From assembly GCA_958510825.1 (NCBI GenBank), contig OY294044.1:68304357-68368356 (forward strand): 64,000 nucleotides of DNA. The letters are read 5' to 3'. The notes below the pieces were generated by a model. It saw only the letters and a list, made by a program, of their open reading frames with translations. It was not told the DNA's origin and ran no database searches. Below are positions 1-10,078 of this stretch, piece by piece. The DNA is from Brachypterus glaber (taxonomy: Eukaryota; Arthropoda; Insecta; Coleoptera; Kateretidae). Positions within the stretch are counted from its first letter, which is position 1. The number at the start of each line of letters is the position of its first letter. The position numbers and the translations under genes were made by a program.

Positions 1-405
1 TTATTTTGCTCACCCTCTTGGAACCACCTCCAACTAGTTTTTTAAATAGCACCCCCTTACCTTACTAAAGAATATGAAAGCACATTTCATTCTAAATTTA
101 ACCAGAAAATTTTCCAAAAACTTACGTTAAATTGTACCCAAAAGAAAATTGATTAATATATTCAAACCAACTCATAATAACCCACTCTTCTGGAACCACC
201 CGCAACTTTGTTTTAAATACCACCCTTCTATTAATAAACAATAATTGTTGTTTAAAGCCCCTTAAAATCTAAGATACCACTAAAAATAAATGGTTGAATT
301 CAGAATGAAGTGCACGTTCATAGTGGGGGGTGCTATTTGAAAAACCGAAGTTGGGGGTGGTTTCACGGGAGTGGATAAGCACGGGTCGGTGTTGAATAAG
401 TCAGT
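1..405. repeat. Flank with three copies of a degenerate motif
   Basis: No gene is seen. A motif of about 40 bp (GGAACCACC, then CAACT, a T run and AAATAGCACCC) occurs at about 18-58 and 190-228, and inverted at about 326-366. This looks like remains of a foldback repeat into which the BEL element inserted. Confidence 0.45.
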
Positions 406-410
406 AAAAT
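406..410. repeat. Target site duplication (left copy) of the BEL element
   Basis: AAAAT directly precedes the left LTR and the same five bases, AAAAT, directly follow the right LTR at 8591-8595. A short duplication of this size fits BEL/Pao integration. Confidence 0.85.
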
Positions 411-1044
411 TGTTGTGTGACGTCGAAAGGTCCCATTCGGTGATATGGGATTGCCTCCGTAACATCGCCTTTATGATATTAATTAAGTGGACTGCGAATA
501 GGTATTAATGATTGAAAAGAATATTAAAGACAAAACGACAGTTCCAATAATATATATGGTAATCTTACCTTAGTTACAGCATTCAGCACGACAGGTCATG
601 ACCGCCATTTCTTCACAGGAGACACCACATAATTGGAAACTGATGTACGCGAATTAAAGTTTGTTTGACCAGTGTAGGTATACACTACTAATTATTTAAA
701 TACATATGTGTATATGGAACTTATTTCTATAGTTTGCAGCCGTAAATATGGTAAATTCTAACGAATGCCCGCGGCGTGGTATATTCGTCAGCTGATTTGA
801 GTATATTTTTATTGACACGCATCGATCGTTCTCGAGTGTCAAATTGCTACTGTCCGGAAGGCAACCTACTCGAACTCACGCGCAGAAAAGCTAGGAGGTT
901 TTCAGCGCGTTACTTACAAAAATACAATCAATTCAAAATAAAATATTATTTTTGAATTATAACTAAGTAAAGAAATTAAATGAAATTATGTATAATAAAA
1001 CCCAAATTAAAAATAAATACAAACACCGAAATGTGGTTGTAACA
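411..1044 (-). repeat. 3' LTR of the BEL element
   Basis: This 634-bp repeat matches 7957-8590 base for base except for four substitutions. It carries AATAAA on the minus strand (808-813), a plausible polyadenylation signal, and a fairly GC-rich middle (about 770-910) that may be the promoter region. Confidence 0.95.
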
Positions 1045-1060
1045 TTACCGCCCACCAAAA
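1045..1060 (-). other. Candidate polypurine tract
   Basis: On the minus strand, GGTGGGCGGTAA directly abuts the start of the 3' LTR. It is the most purine-rich stretch next to the LTR and sits where plus-strand priming would occur. It is short and has one cytosine. Confidence 0.5.
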
Positions 1061-1079
1061 CACACAAAATTAGAGTGTT

Positions 1080-4000
1080 TTAACAACACATAGGTAATAT
1101 ACATAATTTTACTAAGGGCCTCTTTAGGACACCTTGAGCTGTACGGACATTTACTACTCGGATCACACCATCAGCACCTGGAAATAACTCTATTACACGA
1201 CCTATCGACCAACGAAGAGGGGGCTGTAAATCGTTCTTTATCAGCACCATAGAACCAAGTTCTATCGGTTTAGAGGGTTCATTCCATTTAACTCTTTGCT
1301 GTAAAGTACATAAATATTCGGAATGATACCTGGCCCAGTATTCCTGATGCATACGTTGAATGAGCTGCCACCTATTTAGACGATTAAGAGGCAAGTCTTG
1401 TAGATCAGGCTCTGGCGGGGCAGAGAGTGAGTTCAGGGTAAGAAAATGTCCGGGAGTTAAGACCGATAAATCATTTGGGTCAGAGCTAACTGGACAAAGA
1501 GGTCTCGAGTTCAATAAGGCTTCTATTTGAACTAAGAAGGTTGAGAATTCCTCATATGTCAGTCGTTGTAAACCAACTACTCTATAAAAATGAGTTTTTA
1601 CCGACTTAACACCAGATTCAAACAGACCACCAAAATGTGGGGCTGAAGGGGGATTAAATGACCACTTTATCGATTCAGTTTCAGTGGCATGCTGCATCAA
1701 CTCATCTAATTGGCGCGCGGCACCAACAAAATTTGTACCTTGATCAGAGAAAATGTGATTACAGCGTCCACGTCTAGAAATGAAACGACGAAGAGCAGCC
1801 AAAAAGGACTCAGAAGAAAGTGAGGACACCAACTCTAAGTGTATAGCTTTTGTGGTCGAGCACACGAACACACAAATCCAAGCTTTGTAAGTTTTTGCAC
1901 CACGTACTCGTCCCATGCTTATATTGAATGGACCACAATAGTCCACGCCACAGCTTTGGAAAGCTTTCAACTGACTTATCCTAAAGCTCGGTAGGTCACC
2001 CATCCTAGGTTGGATAGTGTTTGGCTTAACCCTAAAGCACTTGTGACACTTTGAAACAACAGATTTTATGGCCCGCTTGGCGGATAATATCCAAAACTGT
2101 TGATTCAATAAAAACTGTAAGGTTTGAATCCCAGGATGCATATGCCTAACATGCATATCCTCGATAATGAGGTAAGTCAATCGATGAGTACGAGGTAATA
2201 ATCCGGGATGTTTACTTTCAAACGGCAGATGTGCATTTTTTAGCCTACCGCCTACTCGTAAAACTCCTTGTGGGTCTATGAAAGGATTTAATTTACGTAA
2301 AGTTTTATTAACCGGCTTTTGTTGCTCGATACGTACAATATCTTCCTTAAAATATTGGTGTTGAACAATTTTAACCAAAGTCATTAAGGACACTTGTAAA
2401 TCATTTGCAACTAAAGCAGTAGTAACCTTTTGATTAGGATTACGTAAATTGAAACCAAAACGAAAAATATATGAGACAACACGTATTAGACGTGATAATC
2501 TAGAATATTTGTTTAATAGGGTATCAATAAATTGATCAGTCTCTATTAAAACTAGGGATATAATCTTGGCCTCATCTGGAGACGTAACGGGTGTAAAACT
2601 ATCCGTATCAAGATCCAGGGAGGTAGACAAGAATTCTGGTCCCGCCCACCATTGGGTACACTGCATAAGCTCGCTGGGAAAAAGCCCACGTGAACCATGG
2701 TCAGCCACGTTGTCCGCAGACTTAACATGATACCAACAATCTGGTGGTACCAAATCTTGGATGTGGCTAACGCGATTTGCGACGAATGTTTTCCAACGAT
2801 GGGGCGGAGCCTTAATCCATGATAAGGCTACCATGGAATCTGACCAAGCATATGTTTTATGAAAAGTAATGCTGTTTTTATAAGTGTTGCGAACAAACTT
2901 TATTAAATTACTTAATAAAACAGCAGCGCACAATTCCAAGCGGGGTATTGATAATTTCTTTAAAGTAGCAACTTTTGACTTTGCACAGATTAAGGAAACT
3001 TCAAACTTTCCATCTGGCAGAGGTTTTCGAAAGAAAATTATAGCACAATAGCCCTTCTCAGAACTGTCACAAAAGCCATGCAATTCTAAACCACTGGCGT
3101 TTTTTATATCAAGGAAACGGGAAATTTTTAAATCTGCTAACATGTGCAATTCAGATTTAAATTGTAACCACTTTGTTACCACTTCATTGGGAAGTGGCTG
3201 GTCCCAATCACAACCTAGTGACCATAAATGCTGTATTAAATGCTTGGCTACAAAGGTTATTGGACTGAGATATCCAAGTGGATCCCAAATACGCGCAATA
3301 TCCGATAGGATAGAACGCTTAGTTGGTGTAGACTCTAAAGCCTTCACCCGAAAAGAGAAAAAATCTGTATGTGGAGTCCATTGAAGTCCCAAAATTTTAA
3401 GATATGAATCTTCTTCAGAATCAAATGATATATGCTGTCGATGATCGACAGGGATATCTTTCAATAAATTTGGAGAATTGCTCGCCCACTTCCTCAATTC
3501 AAACTTTCCTTTTTGTAAAAGTTCAGTTAGCTGAAGACAAAGCACCTGTGCTAGCTCTAGGTTGTCAGCCCCTGAGATAATGTCATCAACAAAGGTATCT
3601 TCTTCTAGAGCTTTTGATGCCATAGGAAAATCTTTACCCTCATCTGTTACTAACTGTTTAATAGTGCGTAATGCTAGAAAGGGAGAGGAAGTATTACCAA
3701 AAGCTACCGTTGTAAGTCGGTATTCTTTTACTGGTTGTTGGGGATGAAATCTCCAAAGCAATCGTTGATAATTTCGGTGCTTCGGATCCATAAGAATTTG
3801 CCTAAACATTTGTTTTATGTCTGCCATTATAACAATAGTATGAAGGCGAAATCTTAATAAAAGGGAAATTATATCAGTTTGTAATTTAGGTCCTGGACAT
3901 AATAAATCATTAAGGGAGTAGCCCTCTGATGTTTTAGCACTGCAATCAAAAACTATGCGTACCTGGGTAGTACTACTATCCGGCCTTAGTACCGCAAAGT

Positions 4001-4214
4001 GCGGAACCGTATAATGCGGTGCAGTGGCCTCACATGGAGGTGCTTCTTCCATGTGCCCAGAATCTAAATATTCCTGAATAATTTTAGAATATGATATTTT
4101 TACGGATTCATCTTGCAAGCATCGTTTTTCTAAAGAGAAAAAACGCTTAAGTGCGTTTGTGCGAGAATCACCCATAAACGTAGGTTCCATTTTTTTGAAT
4201 GGTAGGGCAACCAT
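1080..4214 (-). CDS. pol: BEL/Pao pol: reverse transcriptase, RNase H, integrase
   Basis: This 1044-residue frame is the C-terminal part of the polyprotein. It copies element RNA into DNA and inserts it into the host genome. The reverse transcriptase has its first aspartate at about D132 (MADIKQMF) and the FVDD box at about 208-211. An RNase H-like region follows, with acidic residues near D383, E427, D459 and D505 (NVADHGSRG). The integrase has an H2C2 zinc site (HVRHMH near 688-693, CHKC near 723-726) and a D-D-E set near D758, D824 and E866 (HFGGLFE). The last 100 residues resemble DUF5641. The open frame continues upstream of the first ATG, in the same frame, to the TAA at 4311-4313, so this ATG is probably not a real start. 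No frameshift is seen. The frame ends 36 bases before the LTR. Confidence 0.95.
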   Translation of the reverse strand: MVALPFKKMEPTFMGDSRTNALKRFFSLEKRCLQDESVKISYSKIIQEYLDSGHMEEAPPCEATAPHYTVPHFAVLRPDSSTTQVRIVFDCSAKTSEGYSLNDLLCPGPKLQTDIISLLLRFRLHTIVIMADIKQMFRQILMDPKHRNYQRLLWRFHPQQPVKEYRLTTVAFGNTSSPFLALRTIKQLVTDEGKDFPMASKALEEDTFVDDIISGADNLELAQVLCLQLTELLQKGKFELRKWASNSPNLLKDIPVDHRQHISFDSEEDSYLKILGLQWTPHTDFFSFRVKALESTPTKRSILSDIARIWDPLGYLSPITFVAKHLIQHLWSLGCDWDQPLPNEVVTKWLQFKSELHMLADLKISRFLDIKNASGLELHGFCDSSEKGYCAIIFFRKPLPDGKFEVSLICAKSKVATLKKLSIPRLELCAAVLLSNLIKFVRNTYKNSITFHKTYAWSDSMVALSWIKAPPHRWKTFVANRVSHIQDLVPPDCWYHVKSADNVADHGSRGLFPSELMQCTQWWAGPEFLSTSLDLDTDSFTPVTSPDEAKIISLVLIETDQFIDTLLNKYSRLSRLIRVVSYIFRFGFNLRNPNQKVTTALVANDLQVSLMTLVKIVQHQYFKEDIVRIEQQKPVNKTLRKLNPFIDPQGVLRVGGRLKNAHLPFESKHPGLLPRTHRLTYLIIEDMHVRHMHPGIQTLQFLLNQQFWILSAKRAIKSVVSKCHKCFRVKPNTIQPRMGDLPSFRISQLKAFQSCGVDYCGPFNISMGRVRGAKTYKAWICVFVCSTTKAIHLELVSSLSSESFLAALRRFISRRGRCNHIFSDQGTNFVGAARQLDELMQHATETESIKWSFNPPSAPHFGGLFESGVKSVKTHFYRVVGLQRLTYEEFSTFLVQIEALLNSRPLCPVSSDPNDLSVLTPGHFLTLNSLSAPPEPDLQDLPLNRLNRWQLIQRMHQEYWARYHSEYLCTLQQRVKWNEPSKPIELGSMVLIKNDLQPPLRWSIGRVIELFPGADGVIRVVNVRTAQGVLKRPLVKLCILPMCC

Positions 4215-4310
4215 GTAACGTCCATCGTTTGTTCGTGTACATGATTCAGTATATTGTTGTTCACACCATTTTTCCTCAGGAGTTAATTTTTCCTGTTGAG
4301 GTACCTGCTC

Positions 4311-6251
4311 TTATTCCCAAAAGGACTTTAGATCAAAGGTTTTCATGGATGTGACAAGTGCAAAATTTGTCGGGGAGGGATAGGATATTTTCCCCATTAG
4401 TATATATCCGAAAACTGTCTCAATGGCTACCGGTTGACTCAGATCCCCTGCTACTTTATTGCTGAGCAAAATCTGAGCAAACACCTCCGCCCCCAGTAAA
4501 AGCTCCACGGCTTTTACTTTATTAAATTCGGGATCTGCTAAATTTAGCTGGCGTATGTGATGCCATTGGGTAGTATCGAGTGCGCATGCCGGCAACCGTT
4601 CAGGAAGATTCGGCAGCACAACTGCATCAATATTAAGAATAGGATTCTTAGCTTGAGTGGGCTTTATTACGCATTGAGTAATGCCCTTGGATGTTACCGG
4701 AGAATTAGGATTAATGCCCGTTATGGTCTTATGAAAAGACGAACGGTGTAATCCTAGCCGATTCAAACATCTTTCTGTTATAAATGAACAAGTAGAGCCA
4801 TTATCAATTAAAGCACGTATTAATTGATAGTGCCCACGACCATCCTTTACGTGTACCATAGCAGTAGCCAATAAAATTGGCGCTGGTACTGTCGTTATGG
4901 ATGTAAAAACGTTAGGATCATTAGACTCGACGCTAGAGTCATTATTTCCTACGCAGTTTTGTCCCGATGTACCGGCCGTTTGGACCGATAAGGGAGGGGT
5001 TACGTTATTTTCACCAGAATGTGATAAATTTACTTTAACTGCCTTGTTATTTGGCTTGTCAAAATGTAAAGTGGAATGATGTCGCTTTTTACATATTTTG
5101 CATAAATGAGTAGAATTGCAAAACTTAAAGTTGTGTGAATGGCTAAGACAATTGACACATAACCTATGCTGTTTAGCAATTTCATATCTCTTTTTTGGAG
5201 CTTCTGATAAAAACGACCTACACTGAGAAACATGATGATTTGACTTGCAAACAGGGCAAGATAAAATATCAGTATTTGTCACAAAAGAAGAATTATTATA
5301 TGAATCTAACTTAACATGTTTTGATACTGGCTTTTGAACATTGTTGATTGGTGCTTTTTTAGAAGATAAAGCCTCAACAGTTTCTAAAGCCTTAGCATGT
5401 GCTGTCAAAAACAGTTTTAATTCGTCAAATGTGGGAAAACCATTCTTTTTATTTTGTTCCTCAAACTTAGCACAAAGATTTTTTGGAATACGTTTGAACA
5501 CCATATCTACAAGAATAAAGCTCCACTCGTTTGTTGGAAGACCCAAGGCCCCGAGTGCCGCTAAATTTTCGACAAGAGTATTCAGGAAAATAATCAAGGC
5601 TGATGATGTGTCAGAGATGTTTGGCAGTTGACATATTGCCTGCCAGTGCGTATTAGCCAATAATCGTTTATTGTCATACCTCTGACGCAGCTGATTATAA
5701 GCTACAGAGTAGTTACTTCCCGATAATTGAACACACTTAATAATGCTAAGTGGTTCCGAAGTTAATAATAAATGTAAATGAGAAAATTTTTCAATGTCTG
5801 AGAGTTGGGGATTTGTATGTATAGCAGAATCATACAAATCTATAAAAGTTTGCCAGTCTGGAAATTTTCCGCTAAAAGGTTTTAAATTCAACTTTTGAAG
5901 TTTGACATTTGAAGTCGTAGCATTTGAAGAACTTCCAAATAATTGTACATAAATACCTTGGATCTGCCAAAACATTTCATCAATCACCGTAGCAGCTTCC
6001 TTTTCTTTAGCTATATCCGTTTTTCGGATAGCATCCGTACGTCCAGGATCTGATATGACGAAAGCGAGTATGTCATCAGCCAGCTTATGCCATTGCTTAT
6101 AAGTCACATCCAGCTGTTGATAACAAATTTTAAAATGTTGCTGTTTTGTGATATCTTTTTGAGCGGCCACTGCTGCCTTTTGAACTCGCTTTAGCCTATC
6201 ATATGGCAACTGCCTACGGTTGTCCATAATACAATATTCGTTTAGATCCAT
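4311..6251 (-). CDS. gag: BEL/Pao gag and aspartic protease
   Basis: This 646-residue frame starts at the first ATG after the leader. Residues of about 110-300 resemble the DUF1759 gag region (LKPFSGKFPDWQTFIDLYDS). Cysteine/histidine knuckles for RNA binding follow at about 332-395 (CPVCKSNHHVSQC, CVNC, CKICKKRHH). A retropepsin-like (DUF1758) domain follows with its active-site motif LIDNGST at about 481-487. The middle residue is N where most retropepsins have S or T, and I cannot tell whether that affects activity. The frame stops with TAA directly after KSFWE. The next 33 codons up to the first ATG of pol are open in the same frame, so in a typical BEL element this would be one continuous polyprotein. 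The stop is either a disabling point mutation or a suppressible stop. Confidence 0.93.
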   Translation of the reverse strand: MDLNEYCIMDNRRQLPYDRLKRVQKAAVAAQKDITKQQHFKICYQQLDVTYKQWHKLADDILAFVISDPGRTDAIRKTDIAKEKEAATVIDEMFWQIQGIYVQLFGSSSNATTSNVKLQKLNLKPFSGKFPDWQTFIDLYDSAIHTNPQLSDIEKFSHLHLLLTSEPLSIIKCVQLSGSNYSVAYNQLRQRYDNKRLLANTHWQAICQLPNISDTSSALIIFLNTLVENLAALGALGLPTNEWSFILVDMVFKRIPKNLCAKFEEQNKKNGFPTFDELKLFLTAHAKALETVEALSSKKAPINNVQKPVSKHVKLDSYNNSSFVTNTDILSCPVCKSNHHVSQCRSFLSEAPKKRYEIAKQHRLCVNCLSHSHNFKFCNSTHLCKICKKRHHSTLHFDKPNNKAVKVNLSHSGENNVTPPLSVQTAGTSGQNCVGNNDSSVESNDPNVFTSITTVPAPILLATAMVHVKDGRGHYQLIRALIDNGSTCSFITERCLNRLGLHRSSFHKTITGINPNSPVTSKGITQCVIKPTQAKNPILNIDAVVLPNLPERLPACALDTTQWHHIRQLNLADPEFNKVKAVELLLGAEVFAQILLSNKVAGDLSQPVAIETVFGYILMGKISYPSPTNFALVTSMKTFDLKSFWE

Positions 6252-6429
6252 GGCTTATAAAATTTATTTATTGAAAGGTAAAAGAAAAAAAATAAAAATT
6301 ATAAAAAAAATATAAACTGAATAATTTTAGGAAAATTACACAATTTTTTCTCAAATTTTATTTCTTAGATTGAATTTATTGTAGAAGAAAACCTCCAGAT
6401 ATAATGGCTAAAATATAACTTATACCTCA

Positions 6430-6790
6430 GTAATGAATCACCCTGTAAATATTTTCAACAAAATTCAAAATTCCAAATTATAATCCAAACTATGAGTTAC
6501 CCTGTATATTTGCACAGAGTTTTCCAAAAAACCAAATTCAAAAAATTACAATTTAATTTTTAAGTCACCCTGTATATATTCTGACAGAATATAAAAAAAA
6601 CAAAAACAAAAACTCAAAAGTACAATTTAAGACCCTGTATATATGGACTGGATACTCAAAAAGGCAAAATTCAAAATTACAATTAAGCTTTAGGTTACCC
6701 TGTATGCATATATTTGACAGAATATTAAAAAAATTCAGATTACAATCTAAGTTCAATTCTCCTGTATGAAAACATTTTGAAATGGGCTAA
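6430..6790. repeat. About 65-bp degenerate tandem repeat in the BEL leader
   Basis: Six units are marked by CCCTGTATAT or variants beginning at 6441, 6500, 6568, 6633, 6698 and 6760, so the spacing is 59-68 bp. Between marks, each unit has an A-rich CAAAATTCAAAATTACAAT-like stretch. A further isolated mark is at 7047. The array lies between the 5' LTR and gag. Confidence 0.75.
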
Positions 6791-7640
6791 ATTTATTTTT
6801 AACCTATTCTTTGAAAATTACAATTTTTTTATGTACCGATAGTATTTCCAAAAAATAAAAAAGAAAATAAAATAAAAATTAAAATTATATTTTTAAGTGT
6901 TTTCTACTATTTTTTTAACCTGGTATACACTAAAGGTACAGCTCAAGATTTCCCACTTGCATAACATTCGAAAAGTACAAGAAAAAAATACCTAGATATC
7001 CAATATAAAAAAATAAGTTTTACAAAAGTTCCTAATTTTAAGAACTCCCTGTATAATGGTAAAACTAGAATTTGGACAAGGTATCTTATTTTTGCGCGCA
7101 AAAAAATATATCAAATTAGAAGGAAAAAAATCAAAATATAAAAGTAATTTTGTTTCCACCCTATATGTAACTTTACTAGCAATAGGTAAATTTTAAATCT
7201 ATTACTACTAGATAGGTATTTTAATTATAATATCTTGCTCGCAAATAAGTTCTATCGAATGTAATTAATTATATGGATAAATTTTAATTTATTTTTTTCA
7301 AAGCACAGAAATATTTTTAAGAATCTTTCTACGCCCAAATAAATCACCAGTTTTAAAACAATAATTTTCAAAAGGCAAAGTTAAATAATATTTTTATTTT
7401 AACAATAAACTGTATTTTTGCAAAATAAAATAATAATTGCGGTTTTGACTGTGTCCAAAGAAAAAGGAAAAAAACGCTTGGATACAGCTGATAATTTTTT
7501 GCCTTTTTTATAGAACACAAAGTTTACGATTTTATCGGTTTTTAATTTTTCAACCGAAAAATCCAAAATATATTTTTAAAGCGAATTACCCTATTTGAAA
7601 ATAATTTTTATTCAAAATAAGATTTTACGCGAGATTTTTT

Positions 7641-7785
7641 TGTTAATAAATAAGCTATCTCCGAATGCAACACTCAAATATGATATATTTATTTATAACG
7701 AATAATTTTAATGTTAATAAATAAGCTATCTTCGAATGCTAAATCCAAATATGATATTGTTATTTATAACAAATATGTAATTTTA
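7641..7785. repeat. 71-bp tandem duplication in the BEL leader
   Basis: TGTTAATAAATAAGCTATCT starts at 7641 and again at 7712, and the similarity continues through about 70 bp (CGAATGC, CAAATATGATAT, TTATTTATAAC). Confidence 0.75.
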
Positions 7786-7937
7786 CAACTGCAAAAGAAC
7801 GTTACCACACACACACTGTAAAATTAGCAAAATCTAGGTAAATGAATTTAAAAGCTATGAAGCTATGTTAAATAGTTATACTAGTGCCAAAATTCCGGTT
7901 CAAAACGGACCATGTTATAATGGTTCTGCTAGCTTAA

Positions 7938-7956
7938 ATCCGGTTCGAAAGGGCCA
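7938..7956 (-). other. Candidate primer binding site
   Basis: On the minus strand, TGGCCCTTTCGAACCGG directly follows the 5' LTR and starts with the expected TGG (complement of a tRNA CCA end). Beyond the first bases it does not fit a normal tRNA T-arm geometry, so the primer tRNA is not identified. A second related copy lies 45 bp away (7895-7912). Confidence 0.45.
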
Positions 7957-8590
7957 TGTTGTGTGACGTCGAAAGGTCCCATTCGGTGATATGGGATTGC
8001 ATCCGTAACATCGCCTTTATGATATTAATTAAGTGGACTGCGAATAGGTATTAATGATTGAAAAGAATATTAAAGACAAAACGACAGTTCCAATAATATA
8101 TATGGTAATCTTACCTTAGTTACAGCATTCAGCACGACAGGTCATGACCGCCATTTCTTCACAGGAGACACCACATAATTGGAAACTGATGTACGCGAAT
8201 TAAAGTTTGTTTGACCAGTGTAGGTATACACTACTAATTATTTAAATACATATGTGTATATGGAACTTATTTCTATAGTTTGCAGCCGTAAATATGATAA
8301 ATTCTAACGAATGCCCGCGGCGTGGTATATTCGTCAGCTGATTTGAGTATATTTTTATTGACACGCATCGATCGTTCTCGAGTGTCAAATTGCTACTGTG
8401 CGGAAGGCAACCTACTCGAACTCACGCGCAGAAAAGCTAGGAGGTTTTCAGCGCGTTACTTACAAAAATACAATCAATTCAAAATAAAATATTATTTTTG
8501 AATTATAACTAAGTAAAGAAATTAAATGAAATTATGTATAATAAAACCCAAATTAAAAATAAATACAAACACCGAAATGTGGTTCTAACA
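7957..8590 (-). repeat. 5' LTR of the BEL element
   Basis: This is the partner of 411-1044 and carries the transcription start region for the minus-strand element. AATAAA is at 8354-8359 (minus). Towards its 3' end the minus strand contains AAG|GTAAGA (boundary 8115/8114), a good match to a splice donor, which could remove the repeat-rich leader. Confidence 0.95.
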
Positions 8591-8595
8591 AAAAT

Positions 8596-9230
8596 CTTCT
8601 TTGGCTTTGATTTAATGCTACTTTTTGCAAATTTTCATACTTTTTCAAATAACGGAGATAAGTATATTAAGAAATTGTTGAGATACCCAGTATATTGAAC
8701 GGATGGACCGTTTAGAAAAAAAAATGGTAGGAGTGCTTAAGTACCATAGTGGTACCACTATGCCAAGTTTGGTTAAAATCAGAGACATCGAGGGAAAACC
8801 GAGTATGTTAACGTGAAATATCAAATCAGATTAATCCCTGAAGATGTCTCTAGTAGTAAGAGACGAAACGTCGGAAAGTGAAAATCCATTAACACGGTCT
8901 AAACTCGAAAGTGAAAGTTCTTTATAAATATCAAAGATATTTTCTAAAAAACACATTTTTTTTAAAACGGCTTTAACGATTTTTAAATTTTTGGTCTTAT
9001 TTTTTTAATTAGAGTTCGTATAACAAATTCCAAAAAGAAAAAACAAATGGAAGTTGTCATGTCATTTAAAAGTTCTTCTAGAACACCGTGGAGGTTTAAC
9101 ATAAACAAATGAGATAAGCTATAGCGCATATATTTAATAAAATTATAATTTTATTATAATAAAATCTTTCACATTTAACTTATATTTTTTTTAAATAAAA
9201 ACTTATTTTCAATTCAAAAACTTGGTTTGT
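8596..9230. other. Right flank of the BEL element, no gene
   Basis: AT-rich DNA. It contains a perfect 18-bp palindrome, CATAGTGGTACCACTATG, at 8745-8762, and the retroelement-tail-like hairpin listed separately. Confidence 0.5.
8829..8930 (+). repeat. Retroelement 3'-tail-like hairpin motif
   Basis: CTGAAGAT is followed by a 6-bp stem, GTCTCT/AGAGAC, and then GAAACGTCGG. This resembles the hairpin often seen at ends of Penelope-like and some non-LTR elements, and has pieces of a hammerhead core, but the remaining stems do not form. A diverged relative lies inverted at about 28780-28840. Confidence 0.4.
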
Positions 9231-9234
9231 TAAA

Positions 9235-9560
9235 TGGCACTTTCCCCCTACAACGTGCAATTTTTTGTACTTCCAGTTTCGCCGGAAATTAAGTCAGTTA
9301 AGTTTTTTTTTTAATAAATAAAAAATTAATTAAATGTTTTTTTTTATGTAAAATTGTTTTCTGAACTCAAAAATGCAAAAATATACAGGGGGTGACATTA
9401 TAAAAATTAAATTGCCTTAGTTTCCGGCGAAACCGGAAGTGCAAAAAAAATGTACGCCATTTTGTAGAAATAAAAGCTACATAGAAAAAAATTGCTTTGA
9501 TCGGATTGAAAACAAATTCATTTTAGGGGGTGTCCATGGGCTGAAACTCACCTTGTATAC
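9235..9560. repeat. Foldback repeat with CTTCCNGTTTCGCCGG arms
   Basis: TACTTCCAGTTTCGCCGGAAAT at about 9270-9292 is inverted at about 9420-9441 (TTTCCGGCGAAACCGGAAGTG). The outer right end reads CTCACCTTGTATA. Related arms occur at 42320-42345 and 42783-42812. Confidence 0.55.
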
Positions 9561-10078
9561 TGCGAAGAGTAGGTATAATAAAACCATTTAAAGTATGTCC
9601 ATCATCTATCTAAAGCATCTCTAAATGCTATAAAGATAATTACAGTATATTTATCATTTTGATCGTTATTGTATACAATTTGTTCAAAAATAATACATAT
9701 TCACAGGCAGATTTCAGTTTTAGATGAGCACGAAACTAATATGTAATTAGCCTATAATAGTTAAAAACAGTTTTTACTAATCGACGCGTCGCGTCGTTCC
9801 GTATTTTATCACATTTTTATTGTGTCAGAATCACTTTTAAGTAAAAAACATAGTTAATTTCAAATAAATGTGGGTACTATTTTTTCTGGACACAAAATTT
9901 GTTTGATATATTTTGTAATAATTTAGGGTACCACCGATTACTCTAACCAACACTTAATATACCAATGTAATGCATTGATTAGAGTAGCGCATTATATGAG
10001 GAGAGTTTTTTTTCTAGTTTGGACTTTTAAGAAAAAAACATAAATGCTAAGGAAGATCAAGTGACTCAAACAGAGTAG
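9561..10078. other. No gene recognised
   Basis: AT-rich sequence. The only local structure is a CpG-dense CGACGCGTCGCGTCG at about 9782-9796. Confidence 0.5.

Larger units (their letters stand above)
411..8590 (-). mobile_element. BEL/Pao LTR retrotransposon, near-complete
   Basis: An 8180-bp element reads on the minus strand. In element order it has a 5' LTR (7957-8590), an AT-rich leader of 1.7 kb, gag with an aspartic protease (6251-4311), reverse transcriptase, RNase H and integrase (4214-1080), a short purine-rich tract and a 3' LTR (411-1044). Both LTRs are 634 bp, begin TG and end CA, and I count only four mismatches between them, so insertion is recent. AAAAT flanks both sides. The protease-RT order with integrase last, the FVDD catalytic box and the DUF1759/DUF1758/DUF5641-type regions are those of the BEL/Pao group. 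No envelope-like frame is seen. One in-frame TAA separates gag-protease from pol. Confidence 0.95.

Noticed and set aside
280..465. Minus-strand frame running from the LTR into the flank
   Set aside because: It joins LTR and unrelated flanking DNA, and has no BEL protein similarity.
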